Shown here: positions 1-11,113 of the stretch, piece after piece | How positions within the stretch are numbered: the stretch's first letter is position 1 | Layout: each line of letters opens with the position of its first letter | Assembly: GCA_021307315.1 (NCBI GenBank) | Contig: JAJSPD010000031.1 | Coordinates: forward strand, 372,001 to 436,000 | Direction of reading: 5' to 3' | DNA length: 64,000 nucleotides | From: Bisporella sp. PMI_857 | Lineage: Eukaryota > Ascomycota > Leotiomycetes > Helotiales > Helotiaceae | Notes under the pieces: generated by a model | Told to the model about the DNA's origin: nothing | Database searches by the model: none | What the model saw: the letters and a program-made list of their open reading frames with translations, nothing else | Position numbers and translations under genes: made by a program

Positions 1-2
1 TC

Positions 3-1178
3 TCCTTAGCTATAGCTACCGTCCTTCGAGTATTCCTTGTGATAATATCTTATGGATGCAAAGTGCCGGCTGGCATCTTCGTCCCCTCTATGGCTATCGG
101 GGCTTCATTCGGCAGAACTGTGGGAATTCTGGTACAAGCATTACATGAGGCTTATCCATCGTCTGTGTTCTTCTCTGCTTGCGACCCAGACCTTCCATGT
201 ATAACTCCTGGCACCTATGCCTTTCTTGGGGCAGCAGCGGCTCTTAGTGGCATTATGCATATCACGGTTTCAGTTGTTGTCATCATGTTTGAATTGACTG
301 GTGCTCTCACTTATATCCTGCCAACCATGATAGTCGTTGGGGTTACGAAAGCAGTCAGCGAGCTTTTTGGAAAGGGAGGTATTGCAGACCGAATGATCTG
401 GTTCAATGGTTTTCCTTTTCTAGATAACAAAGAGGAGCACACTTTCGGCGTGCCAGTATCTCGGGTAATGACCAGCGATGTCACGGCATTGCCAACAACC
501 GGTCTCAGTATGAAAACTATCGAAAACCTACTCCGAGAAGATAAGTATCAAGGGTTCCCTATAGTGGAAGATCGAACATCCAAAATCCTAATCGGGTATA
601 TCGGACGTACAGAGCTCCGCTATGCGATTGAGCGGGTCAAAAAGGACCGTTCCATAAGCCCAAATGCCAAATGCTTCTTCAGTACACCAGCATCTTTGAA
701 CCCGCAAACTCCTACTACTCCGTTGGCAGGTCCATCAGCTACCTTTGCTGGGTCAGCATCATCCTCCGTTGACTTTAGCCGTTTCATTGATGCCACACCA
801 GTCACAGTCCATCCGCGCCTTCCGTTAGAGACTGTCATGGAGCTATTCAGGAAAATTGGGCCTCGGGTTATTCTGATCGAGTATCATGGGCGACTTGCTG
901 GACTAGTGACGGTCAAAGACTGCTTGAAATACCAGTTCAAAGTAGAGCATAGTGAGAATCCGAGAGACGATCGGCACTTGGCTGAAAGTCAAGAGAGATT
1001 ATGGGGAGTGATCAAAAAATCTGCCTGGTGGGTGTCTGATAAGTTACATTCTGCGAGTAGAGGAAGGATACATCTTGGGAGTGCGATGACATCTTCGCAT
1101 CATAACACATCGAGTGGTGCTATGATGGACGGTACAGAGGTTCTCGATGACGATGGTGTGGAGTTAGTTGATCGTTGA
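3..1178 (+). CDS. CLC-type voltage-gated chloride channel/exchanger, 3' part
   Basis: The frame is open from the first bases of the window, so the gene starts upstream and only the C-terminal ~391 residues are present. The start of the visible protein carries the CLC signature around KVPAGIFVPSMAIGASFGR (the GxFxP anion-selectivity motif). Several hydrophobic helices follow, then two cytoplasmic CBS domains at about 150-215 and 270-325 of the visible part. They are separated by an S/T/P-rich linker, and the tail is hydrophilic and acidic. The gating and proton glutamates lie upstream of the window, so channel versus Cl-/H+ exchanger cannot be decided here. By family, fungal members (yeast Gef1) sit in Golgi, endosomal or vacuolar membranes and support acidification and metal supply. 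Family assignment is secure; the location is inference. Confidence 0.95.
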   Translation, partial: SLAIATVLRVFLVIISYGCKVPAGIFVPSMAIGASFGRTVGILVQALHEAYPSSVFFSACDPDLPCITPGTYAFLGAAAALSGIMHITVSVVVIMFELTGALTYILPTMIVVGVTKAVSELFGKGGIADRMIWFNGFPFLDNKEEHTFGVPVSRVMTSDVTALPTTGLSMKTIENLLREDKYQGFPIVEDRTSKILIGYIGRTELRYAIERVKKDRSISPNAKCFFSTPASLNPQTPTTPLAGPSATFAGSASSSVDFSRFIDATPVTVHPRLPLETVMELFRKIGPRVILIEYHGRLAGLVTVKDCLKYQFKVEHSENPRDDRHLAESQERLWGVIKKSAWWVSDKLHSASRGRIHLGSAMTSSHHNTSSGAMMDGTEVLDDDGVELVDR

Positions 1179-1611
1179 ATATATCAACCAATCACATATT
1201 TCAATAATAGCGCAGTTTTATTTACTTAAGGTTTTTTTTTTGGAGTTTGAGTTTGGGATTCTGCAAAAAGCGCCTGTTTGCAGATGGTTAGTAATCAGGT
1301 CCCCTCTCTTGAAGGATTTATAAGCCTGTGGCTGCAGAAGAGCCTAGTTTCACAACATTATTGATGTGAGGCGATTGGGTACCATGTCTGTAGATATGGC
1401 AAGCGAGCCCATACGCGTGAACATCTCAATGTCGGAGGTCGGCATATGCATGTTACCTTTAATGGAAAACGGTGTTCTATCTTGATAAATGGATTCATTG
1501 TGGTTTGACTTTCGCAAACGTATAAAGCAACAGCATTCTGGTCGAAATTCTATCTCAAGCATTTAACAAGTCAGGCGACTAAATATTGTGCAATCAGACA
1601 GCCGCATCACC
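1179..1611. other. Intergenic, CLC 3' flank and hydrolase promoter
   Basis: Contains AT-rich 3' flank with a short T tract near 1232-1240. I see no supported gene; the small frames on either strand lack family motifs. Confidence 0.6.
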
Positions 1612-2339
1612 ATGCCCATCCCAGCCAACACCGCAGTCATCTTGATCGACCCGTATAACGACTTCCTACACCCGGAAGGAAAACTCTACAGCAGGCTAGA
1701 AGAGTCTATTAAAGACAGCGACACCATTACCCACATCAAAGCCCTTGTTGATACTGCGAGAGCAAACAACATTCCTATATTTTATGGTTTGCATCAGCAA
1801 ATTAAACCTGGCTTTTTGATGGGTTGGCAGCATGCTACACAGTCGCAGAAGCAGCAATTAGAGAATGATGTTTTCAAAGAGGGGAGCTGGGGTGTTGAGA
1901 TCTATGAAGGTCTAGCACCGGACATTGAGAAAGGTGATGTGGTTGTGAGCAAGCATTGGTCTTCTAGGTACGTCTGCACAATGATCAAGATAGGGTGGAG
2001 CTTACAGTAACAAAACTAGTTCCTTCCAGAACACAGATCTAGATTATCAGCTTAGACAGAGAGGCATTGAAAATCTAGTCTTTGGAGGATTGACAGCGAA
2101 TACTTGTTTGGAATCTACTGCGAGATATGCTTATGAGCTGTAGGTCTTTTCTCTTCACAAGTTTCATTCAGTTCGAGGGATTCTGAGCTGACATAGCAAG
2201 GGGGTACAATGTTACTTTACTCACAGATGCGACGGCTGCCTTCTCTACCGAGCAGAAGGATGCGGCCACAAATTTGATTTGGCCATTGTTTGCGAATGAA
2301 GTTACGACTGTGGCAAAGTGGAAAGCGACACTGGTATAA
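1612..2339 (+). CDS. Isochorismatase-family cysteine hydrolase
   Basis: Three exons: 1612-1967, 2020-2139, 2201-2339 (204 aa, the usual size of the family). The ATG at 1612 is preferred over an in-frame GTG at 1588. The catalytic triad is visible: Asp13 in LIDPYNDF, Lys114 in VVSKHWSS and Cys148 in GLTANTCLEST. The fold's usual end, with LLTDAT and STEQKDAATNLIWPLF, is complete. Intron 1 (52 nt) joins SKHWS to SSFQNTDLD. Intron 2 has a good CTGAC branch site but an AAG acceptor at 2200; the nearer TAG at 2196 would break the frame. Family members hydrolyse isochorismate, nicotinamide, N-carbamoyl amides or similar substrates. The substrate here cannot be read from the sequence, and no secretion signal is seen. 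Confidence 0.9.
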
Positions 2340-3338
2340 ATTGGAAGACGCCCCATGGGGAGTTTCAGCATACAGAAGCAGCGTTGATGTATGGCATGAG
2401 ATGTTTGGTACATTCGAACTTCTTACTATGTATTGTGGTAGCCGGTTCTCGCCATAGAGCCATACTCATCCCAATGTGAGATCTTGCGAGACTAGTGGCT
2501 GCTAAGGTTCGAAGGTTTTAAGCGCTTGTCTTATGGAATTATCGAAAATTATATCTCCTTATTGAAGACTCTTTCATGTCTTTTGTTTCTTTCTGTTCAG
2601 AACTTGATGGGCTCTGGCGTTTGACCCCTCCCACCTTTGTAAAAGGGAAATGGCTAAGCAAGATATCGGCAATTCTCCTCCTTTCACATCCCGGCGCGTT
2701 CTCAGCAGGTACGGTACGACAGTCGTCCCAGTTCACCGGACTATCGGATTGCTCATTCAACTTTAACCTTCTATATTACAGAGTAGCCTGATGTCTCATA
2801 GATGATATCACCATGCTCACGTGATTCCGGATGAATTCCCTCTGCCATGACCGGGTAAAAATGGGGCTGCATGGTTCCAATAATCCCGAGCCGTCCCGGG
2901 TTGGTTCGCTCCTCCCATTGCTGCATTGATATGAAGAACCATGCAGGAGTAATATTTCTACATCAGAATGCATATAGTAGGGCAATCTTTTCTCCTCTCT
3001 TCGGTATTTCTCCTCTTCACCTTGTCCGCCGAGATGTGCCAGGCACGGCTTTTGTATCGCTACCAAATATCTCGCATCCAGCCTTATAAACTGCTGATGA
3101 ATGCTTATTTGTTGGATAAACCCATCGCTTACTGTTTGCGGGGGATGCAGATTGTGCCCTGGAACTTGATTTGGTGATGCATAGCAATTGCATTTACCGC
3201 AATTAAGTACGGCCGATCCAGCATGACAAAGTCCGGCCAAGATGTTGACCAAAAGGATGGTAATCCCCATCTATGTTTTCTCATTTATTCTTCAATCCTC
3301 CTACTCCGTTTGACTAGATATCCTTCGCGTACTCCATT
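2340..3338. other. Intergenic region upstream of the GMC oxidoreductase
   Basis: About 1 kb with short frames on both strands that overlap each other and show no recognisable domain. The 60 bases before 3339 are pyrimidine-rich, as often seen in fungal leaders. No gene is supported. Confidence 0.6.
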
Positions 3339-5608
3339 ATGGCGAGAATTCGCCGACTTGCGTTGCTGGTGCTCAGCTTGCTTCCTGCAACTTTAACTCA
3401 TGCGCAAACTTCCGCAGACACTTATGACTACATCGTCGTAGGCTCAGGTCCAGGTGGAGGGCCACTGGCGGCCAACTTAGCAAAAGCTGGGGCTTCAGTT
3501 CTTCTCCTCGAAGCTGGTGACGATCAGGGAACCAATTTGAACGAAGCCGTCGCAGGTTGGTTTTTCCTGGCTAATAATGATCCCGTCATGCGTTGGGACT
3601 TCTTCGTCAAGTAAGTGATGATCAAATAGATGATGAATCTGATTGATGTCTTTACATAAGACACAATATTTACTTTTTTTAAAGTTCGGCAATTATGTGC
3701 ATACATTTGAGTGGAACAATTAGGAGATATTGACTTCGGCAATAGGTACAGTTCAGACGACAATATCACCAAGAAGTACAAGCATCTAACATGGAGGACA
3801 ACTGACGGTCAATTCTATGTTGGTACTGATCCACCAGCGGGAGCAGAGCTATTGGGGGTCTACTATCCTCGAGGTAAGGCTTTTCCAGAGAACGTTTCAT
3901 TCGCTTGTCTCCTTGTCTCTGAGTGTCTAGACCTTCTAGCTGTAACACTGAAATATTGAAGTTTCGGTTTATAGAGATTCTCTTTATACCATAAGCTAAT
4001 TTAGGTGGCCAATAGCGGGGACATTAGGAGGGTGTTCAACGCACAACGCTATGTGTGCACCAATACCCCCGGATTCCGATTGGAATTATATCGCGAAATT
4101 GACAGGTGATCCAACTTGGAGGTCAGCTAGTCTCAATCATAGTGTGCTCTAATGGAGATTCTAACAAGTTTACCAATTATAGCTCTTCAAAATTACGGGA
4201 GTACTTCATCAGGCTAGAGAATAATACCTATGTTCCGAAGGGGACTCGTGGGCATGGATTCAGTGGCTATCTCGACATCACTCTTAATACCGATGAGCTT
4301 CTAAAAAATCAGACCGAGGCACAAACTGTGCTAAGAACAGTTGCCAGCCAGTCAGGACAAGATCCCGATAAGATATTTGAGTATATCCAAGGCGATCTGA
4401 ACAATGCAAGTCCCGAGAGGGACCAGCAAACTGGCTTATGGGGATTTCCTGCCCATAGAGACACGCAAGGCCGACGTGCTTCTGCACGAGATCCTGTTGT
4501 CAATACAGTCAACGCAGTGGACAAGAAGGGAAAGAAGAAATATAAGCTTAAACTCAGTTTGCAGTCATTTGTGACAAAAGTCCTGTTCGACAAATCAGGC
4601 AAAATCCCGAAGGCAACCGGTGTTGAGTATCTGGTTGGCCAAAGTATGTATGCTGCCGACCCACGATATAATGCAAGCAAGTCGGGGGTTTTAAAGCAGG
4701 CGTTCGCGAGAAAAGAGGTTATTCTGTCGGGTGGAGCATTCAATACTCCACAAATTTTGAAGCTCAGTGGTATTGGGCCTAAGGAAGAGCTTGCTGAATT
4801 TAATATTTCAGTTGTTGTGGATCTTCCTGGCGTTGGGTACAACCTTCAGGACAATCAAGAATTTGGATCAATTGCAACAGCTGCTAAGGCTTTTACTAAT
4901 GTTGCTCCAGTCTGTACTTTTGGGGCTCCTGGCGACCCATGTCTTGCTGCTTGGGAACAGGGCAAGGGTCCATACGCGGTTGGGCCATTGGATGCGATTA
5001 TGTTCAAGTCCAGCAATGCAACTGAGCGAGACGTCTACATCTGGGCTATGCCAGGATCTTATCGCGGCTACTGGCCAATGCAAACAGTCAACCAAGTTCC
5101 AAGTGACACTCCAAACACATGGTCCTTTTCCTTGGTCAAATTCGGCACCGAAAGCCGTGGAGGCTACGTCAAGCTAAAGTCCAGCAATCCTCGAGACGTA
5201 CCCGATATCAACTTCAGATTCTTCGAGGGAGGACCTAACGAAGGTGAAGGTGTTTTACAAGCTCTCTCAGAGGCAGTTGATTATGCCCGCAAAATCTACG
5301 ACGCAATTCCAGCTCCTCTTGGACCCTTCGCTGAGAATTGGCCTTGTGATGCAGACCGTAAATGTGATGTCAAGCAGGCTATCAAGGAGCAGACTTGGTC
5401 CCATCATGCGACTAGTACTTGTTCTATTGGACCTGATTCTGATCGTCTAGCTGTTCTAGACTCAAGGTTCCGTGTCCGTGGTGTGCGAAATCTCAGAGTC
5501 GTAGATGGAAGCGCGTTCCCTCGAGTCCCAGGTGCTTTCCCAGTTGTAGCCACATTCATGCTCGCTGAGAAAGGAACAGACGTGATCTTGGAAGATTCAT
5601 GGCATTGA
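3339..5608 (+). CDS. Secreted GMC oxidoreductase (cellobiose dehydrogenase flavodomain-like)
   Basis: Four exons: 3339-3610, 3746-3873, 4016-4121, 4183-5608 (643 aa). A signal peptide (about residues 1-22, hydrophobic core then THAQ) leads into the FAD-binding VVGSGPGGGPLAA motif at about 33-45. Exons 2-3 encode the conserved block with YYPR and AGTLGGCSTHNAM. Exon 4 holds the second GMC signature (SGGAFNTPQILKLSGIGP) and the C-terminal WSHHATSTCSIG with the catalytic His near 577. Where most GMC enzymes have a second catalytic His or Asn, this one has PGAFPVV, with Phe near 621. The family oxidises alcohols or sugars extracellularly, passing electrons to O2 or quinones. No haem domain is fused, so it is not a full cellobiose dehydrogenase. 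Substrate unknown. Confidence 0.92.
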
Positions 5609-6080
5609 AGGCAAATGGGACATACATGCCTTCGGACAATATTTATGAATTTCTTTCAAGTATACATGTACTCTGTCAGCCACTAAATATGTCAGAGTAA
5701 CAAAAGTACCTTAGAGTAAATATATATACATTGGTATTTGAAGACTGGAATCCTGTTCTTATTCTTACCACCCAGATAATTAAGTATCTTACTGCATGAA
5801 TGCTCGCCATATAGTTACTTCATCTCTTTGACATTACGGACCAATAGTATCAGAATAAACTACTATGATAGCCCAAAACAGATTAGCGCATAATTCACCG
5901 TAGTTCGTCTTTCATATTGAAACCACTGCTAACGCCTCCCTTCGCCTCGTTCTCGCCTAAGCCTAAACCACTAGAAACAAACCGATTGACCCAGTATCCA
6001 AACCTTATCATCCAGATCATACTCAACTATTGCTCACATCTCCTTGAGCCTTTCAATTCAGTAAATCCCTTTTTGAAAAA
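5609..6080. other. Intergenic, promoter of the small secreted protein gene
   Basis: AT-rich 3' flank of the GMC gene, then a pyrimidine-rich stretch (about 5930-6075) leading to the ATG at 6081. No additional gene supported. Confidence 0.55.
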
Positions 6081-6742
6081 ATGGAGATCAATACCATGCT
6101 TCTCGCACTCGCGATCGGGATCCTTCATTTCGCCTTCTTCGGTCTCGCTGCGCCTGTTACTATCACTAAACCGGTCTATACCTTGTTTGGCATCGCAATC
6201 ACTGGTACTCCTCCTAAGCCTGGTACGTGTTTTCTCGTCCTGTTGCCAACGAGATTCGCGAAAGGGAAGATAAGGCTGACGTTGACGAGCAGGCTTTCGT
6301 GGTGGCCGTGGAGCTTCAAACATTCCTTCCCTCCCTAAGATTGGTATGTGGCTTTGTCTACCTGGCATGAATGCCTTATCCCTAGGAAAGGCAAGGCTAA
6401 TATCGACGAGTAGTTCCCCATGGCGGCGCAGGTAGTGTTTCAATTCATGTCCCAGGTGTCCCTCTTCCTCCAAAACCTGGTTAGTTTCTGATAGTTCTCA
6501 TAATTACCGAAAACAGGACTGACCTTCTGTATACAGCTGCCCGCGACAACCTCCCCACCGACCCTCAAGTCACAGCTCCAGTCAATGCACCTGCTGGTGG
6601 CATCACCGATGTTGGGAAGAAGTCTGGAGAGGCCGCTGGTATTCATCTTATGAATATTATCCTGACCGTTATTTTTAATCCAAAGTCAGGTCAAAAAGGC
6701 GCATCTGCATCCCCAACCACCGTCAATATTGCCCACAACTAG
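6081..6742 (+). CDS. Small secreted G/P-rich protein built from mini-exons
   Basis: I do not recognise the product. Four exons (6081-6222, 6293-6343, 6414-6479, 6537-6742) give 154 aa. Residues 1-24 form a clear signal peptide (LLALAIGILHFAFFGLAAP). The mature part begins with a Pro/Gly-rich region in which exons 1 to 3 end in PPKP, SLPKI and PPKP. The C-terminal exon is longer, with a hydrophobic stretch (IHLMNIILTVIF) and a Ser/Thr/Asn tail. All three introns are phase 1, and the first two are each exactly 70 nt and resemble one another, which suggests an internal intron-exon duplication. Every intron has a GT donor, a CTRAY branch site and a YAG acceptor, and the frame runs unbroken through all junctions. 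No cysteines are visible in the mature part. Could be a wall-associated or effector-like protein; that is speculation. Confidence 0.75.
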
Positions 6743-7132
6743 GCGGAATCAAGCAAGCGGGGAAGTTTCCTTGATGACCACTGCCACTGCCCTTCTGGAT
6801 GCATAGAGGCTATGGGTTAGTACATATATCCTACTATTGGACTGTTCGTTAAACCATGGGTTACTGGAAGTACTCGGGGAATTATTGAGAGTCATGCTTT
6901 ATCGCAGATCTTGATCGCCCCAGTCGCAGTGTACTGGCAGAGGGCATAATTCTCTCTTGTTGCTACTTCCTCTCACATGGAACAAAGGAAATGAGAAACC
7001 TTACCTGATGTATTTTTGGGAAATGGTTATGGCTCCCTTTAAAGATGCTATGTCAAGACTTTCACATGTGACGGCGCAACATGGCGAGTTTCAATGTTCT
7101 TCTTGGTTGTGCTTATTCAAGTCATTGTTCAA
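6743..7132. other. Intergenic between convergent genes
   Basis: The 3' flanks of the secreted-protein gene and the PQ-loop gene meet here. No supported gene. Confidence 0.55.
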
Positions 7133-8264
7133 TCAGGATATGTCACCTGTTCGTGATGGTTTCCTAGAATTTGCACTGAGCAGTGGCGCCCTCTCATTTA
7201 CATCCTCCACGAGCGTTCCGCCTTCATCATCCGTCTCCTCGTTCAATCCTGGATTTGGTATATAACCAACAATACATGTTCCACGCTGCAGATGATTAGC
7301 TAGGGCTGCTGTATCTAAGATAGTCGACTTACTAGATCATTATCTTCTTCTATTTGGCGTCTAGCCTTCAACTCAAAAATAATTCCCATAACCAACAAAC
7401 ATCCTTGCAGACACCCCGTCACTAAGAAAACACCCCATGTGCTCCATCCCTCAATACCCAATCTCGCCGCTAAGCTCGCGGACCAGACAAAGCTTCCTGG
7501 GGTCTGAATAAGCATCATGGGAATGCTCAGACTACCGACGTGACCAAGTTTATATGTCATCCAAATCTGCGGAAGATATTGTATAGCGGCTAATGCCGTG
7601 GCCGTAAGACCCAGGATGTTGGCCCAGTTTCCAAGGTGGTTTGGCCGGCTTATGATCAAGGTTGCACTAATAATTATGATGGCGAGGCCATGGAAGAGGC
7701 ATAGGAAAGCGACGGTTACTGCAGTTCGCCATGTATACGATTGTTTATCCTCACCCTCAACCTCATCGGTAGGTAGGGATTGCTCGCGCGGAAAGAAGAC
7801 GAGGAAAAGAAGCATACTGCATGCATGTAAGCTGGAAAGTCTTAAGCTAGAGTCAGGGAGACTTGCATTATGGTGAAACAGGACCACTGTACTCCCACTT
7901 GGGCGATTCCTAGAAGCCCAGCAGTGCACTCAAATGTGCTGACTGTCTTACAGCATGCCACATCTGCGCGTGATGCTGGGAGGACCAAGATATTTGCGAA
8001 GGCGCATGTCCCGGATGTGGTGCCGAGGAGGATGAAGTAAGGCGATATGCCTTCCGAAGTGCCTCGCGCGATGATTCTATAATGCTGAGGAAGATAGGAA
8101 AAAAGGATACCTAGAAGAATAAAGCTTATTTTGATGAGCTGGGTCCGTCATTCTAAATGTTTGGGAGCTTACATTGACAAACAAAGATTCAGGTAGCTCG
8201 GAGACTGAAGTTTTTCGCATCGACTATTCTCCAAATCGGTAGCCAGCCCGCTGAAGTAGTCCAT
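7133..8264 (-). CDS. PQ-loop repeat (SLC66-like) vacuolar/lysosomal membrane protein
   Basis: Four exons on the minus strand: 8264-8173, 8124-7867, 7816-7333, 7285-7133 (328 aa). The first PQ-loop lies in FSYLPQHYRII followed by GTSEGISPYF, the second in IQYLPQIWMTYKLGHVGSLS. About seven hydrophobic helices are present, and the C-terminal tail is hydrophilic and contains NERAPLL, a dileucine-type motif seen on vacuolar proteins. Intron 2 (7866-7817, 50 nt) has the non-canonical donor GCAAGT; only this joint keeps the frame and the expected CFTI-MLLFLVFF helix. Intron 1 ends in AAG. Family members export basic amino acids or cystine from the vacuole; the substrate here is unknown. Start at 8264 fits homologous N-termini better than an upstream in-frame start. 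Confidence 0.88.
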
Positions 8265-9691
8265 GACAACGGTTGAGAAGCTGGCTAATGATTTATTATG
8301 GTGGAAGCATCGGTGTGAGAGTGAGAAGTGAGCTGTTGTGTTGATATTTGGATGTGTTGTCAAGGAGGTAACCTTAGCTTACTCACAAGCCGAAGCGCCT
8401 GAGACCAGTCAGCATTTTGTCAGAGGGCGTGCATGCGAACCTGGGGTTAGTGTCGGCTATTGGCTCTTGGGCCCACTTTTACTTCTTGGTTGCTTCAGAG
8501 CCTCAATATTCATGTGAACTACTGTATGAAGCTCATAGTTCTCGAGTCGCTTTCCTCTCTCATATTGGAAAAATTCGAATCTTAAGATGCAACTTGTTTC
8601 AAGTAAGAACCTCCGCTTCATGTCCACAAATGGAAGCCTTAGAAAGTAAACAGCCACATCTAGAGGTTATATTTCTCGTCGCCTATGTGACAGCCTGTGG
8701 CAGCGATGCCCCATGTAAGCGCACGAAAGCTTTGTGTAGGGGAACCTACTGAGCCTCAGGCCCCTGCTGTCCTTAAGTTTTGTTACCTGCGCGTAACATG
8801 CTATAGTCACTAGGCTGATGGTTGGGGTGGCTGGTAAGAAGTAGGTGGATTACGTATAACTTAGGCAGTTATGGTAACAGGTGTGAGAATACTATTTGAG
8901 TTTAGCACAAAGCTCCTAGCTAAATGCGACTACACATTTATATAGGACCTTCACGATGGCCGGAAACCCTGGAGCCTCTAGGACCACATGGATCCCAAAG
9001 TCCTCGCCAGCAGTCCTTCACACTCCATCACATGATAACCCCTAAGTTCTCTGTGCAAGCGAGCTTGCCAAGCTTCAGACTTAAAGGTTGCACTTGTTGT
9101 AACACGGTATTGGAGTGAGAAACCTTGATTCATCTAAGAGAGAAGACAACAATTGTTATATACACATTGTAGGCTGAGACCAATCCTATTCCGTACATAG
9201 ATCACATGATGAGTCACGTGACACATGTGGTCCTTAACACACGGTACTGTAAACATTACTAGATTTTTGTTTATCGCTTTTTATACTAGCAGTTAGGATA
9301 CAGCGCTAGTATCTGTATATACTAAGAGTCGAAAGACTACACCCTACTAGAGGCATATCCTCCAGCGTCTTTTCTTCGGTTTCGGAGCCTAGGGGCCATG
9401 TAGCACTTGCAACGTAACCCCCACCAAGACGTAAAATAGATTCATTCATTACTATATTTTTGTTGCTGTTTTGATTTTTTGGTGCAGCCCGATCGCGTAT
9501 CTCAGATATATATTGGTGCTACGCCTAAGCACCATTTTTCTCAGTCGAGATATTGAAACAGAACCCAGATCATTCTATCTCACTTCCTCAGTCTCCAGCT
9601 GCGTTTGCAGCAATCAGATCAAGGCTCTTGGCCCTACTTGGTAGATCCCGCTGTATAAGTGTATTCTATCCACTACTTATAGATTGCCTAA

Positions 9692-11113
9692 TATTTTTTT
9701 GCGGCAAATATCTCATATACCACTACTTTTTCTTGGCTCCAAAACAGTGATATATCAGATATATACCTGCAAAATGATAGTATTTCAGAAAAAAACTCGT
9801 TTCACGTTGCATATTTGAAATGCCATTATTTTGCAGGTGTATATTTGATATACTACTATTTTGGTGTAATGACGCAAGGAGTCACGGGCTAGAATAGAGG
9901 CATATGGGAGTGCGTACAATAGACTGAATATGATTGCCTTATAGGTCTACTACGAAGGATACAAAAACATGAGGAACAATTGTAGAGAGTAGGAGCAGGC
10001 CCCTTATATAGGCGACTCCGACTCTCCTCCGTATCGGCTCTGAAACCCCTCATACCCTGATCGTCAACCTCCTGATCCCGCGCCATAACCTTCGCCTATG
10101 CTTCGGTTGTTACATTTGGAGCCAAAAAGCTAATGTATACTTCTGCACACAGAAGTAGTAATAATTTCTAAATTTCTTTTTTTTTAAAATTTTTTTATTA
10201 TTTTCGATATAAAGCTTTTTATAAACTTTCAATTTAGTAATATTACAACTGCGAAAGTAGCGATTAAAGTATACCGTTAGTGCGATTAGCTAAAGCAAAT
10301 CACGTATTTACGCACTTAAACAAAAGCGTCGTTCACGTAACTCTAAAAAAAGTTATAAATACTTTTAGTTTCACTATAGTTAGAACTTAACTTTCAATTA
10401 ATCAATTACTCAGAAATACAATAAGCTCTCGCGTCAAGACGAAATAGTACTTTGTATTAAAGTAATTCTACACTTTTGCTGAGCTTTTTTTAGAAGCAAA
10501 GTACTTTACTAAATCAAGAAAAAGATATAAATTGATTTTTTTATAAACTTGATATACAATAAATAAAACTAGGATATAAACTAATTGAGTACTTAAAGTA
10601 TTACTATAAATAGCCTTCAAAAAAGTACTATGTTTTCTGATATACTATTGCTTTACGTGCTTGTATTTCATATGCCACAAGTGTGGTATTTCAGAAATAA
10701 TACAGGCAAATGGTGGTATACAGTGTGATAACAAACTAATCAACGAATCAATTACTAATAAAACTAATCAGCTCTGATTTGATTTGATTAGTAAAATCAA
10801 GTAATCAAAATAATCAAATCACTAATCAACTTTTTTAAAATAATAAATTGAAGTTTTATTTGAAATTATTAATTTTTATTAAATTTATATTGAAACTAAT
10901 AGTAATTCGTTGAACGAATAATAAATTATTAGTAAGTAAATTATTTTTATTTTTATTATTATTATTTTAAAAATTTTAGATGTTTCGAGATTTTTCGGGC
11001 AGAATATTTACTGCTTTCCTAGTTAGGTTGACCACCTTCTAAATTCATCACTAATCAAACTGATCAAATCATTTCTCACACTGGTGGTATATGAGATATT
11101 TGCCGTATTTTTT
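9692..11113. mobile_element. Inverted-repeat-bounded element, about 1.4 kb, non-coding
   Basis: The left arm (about 9692-9726: T-run, then GCGGCAAATATCTCATATAC and CACTA) is matched in reverse complement by the right arm (about 11083-11113: GGTGGTATATGAGATATTTG, then CCG and a T-run). Related TAT-rich motifs recur inside, for example a hairpin pair at about 9765-9795 and 9815-9845, and near 10660-10730. No transposase frame is visible. It could be a MITE-like or decayed DNA transposon; the solo LTR is inserted within it. Confidence 0.5.
9865..10114 (-). mobile_element. Solo LTR of a retrotransposon, 250 bp, with target-site duplication
   Basis: The segment starts with TGTAAT and ends with GTTACA (TG...CA ends). 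It is flanked on both sides by the same five bases, TTTGG, at 9860-9864 and 10115-10119. Read on the minus strand it has a TATA-like CTATATAAGG and then a transcribed-looking region, the usual LTR order. It interrupts an inverted repeat: the flanks carry GGCTCCAAA and its complement TTTGGAGCC. No internal retrotransposon domain is adjacent, so it is a recombination remnant. Confidence 0.8.

Noticed and set aside
6027..6473. 148-aa minus-strand frame over the secreted-protein gene
   Set aside because: Antisense; the plus-strand spliced model has a signal peptide, good splice sites and consistent phases, while this frame has none.
9099..9242. Second solo LTR (TGTAACACGG ... TTAACACA)
   Set aside because: LTR-like ends but no target duplication and no matching copy in the window.
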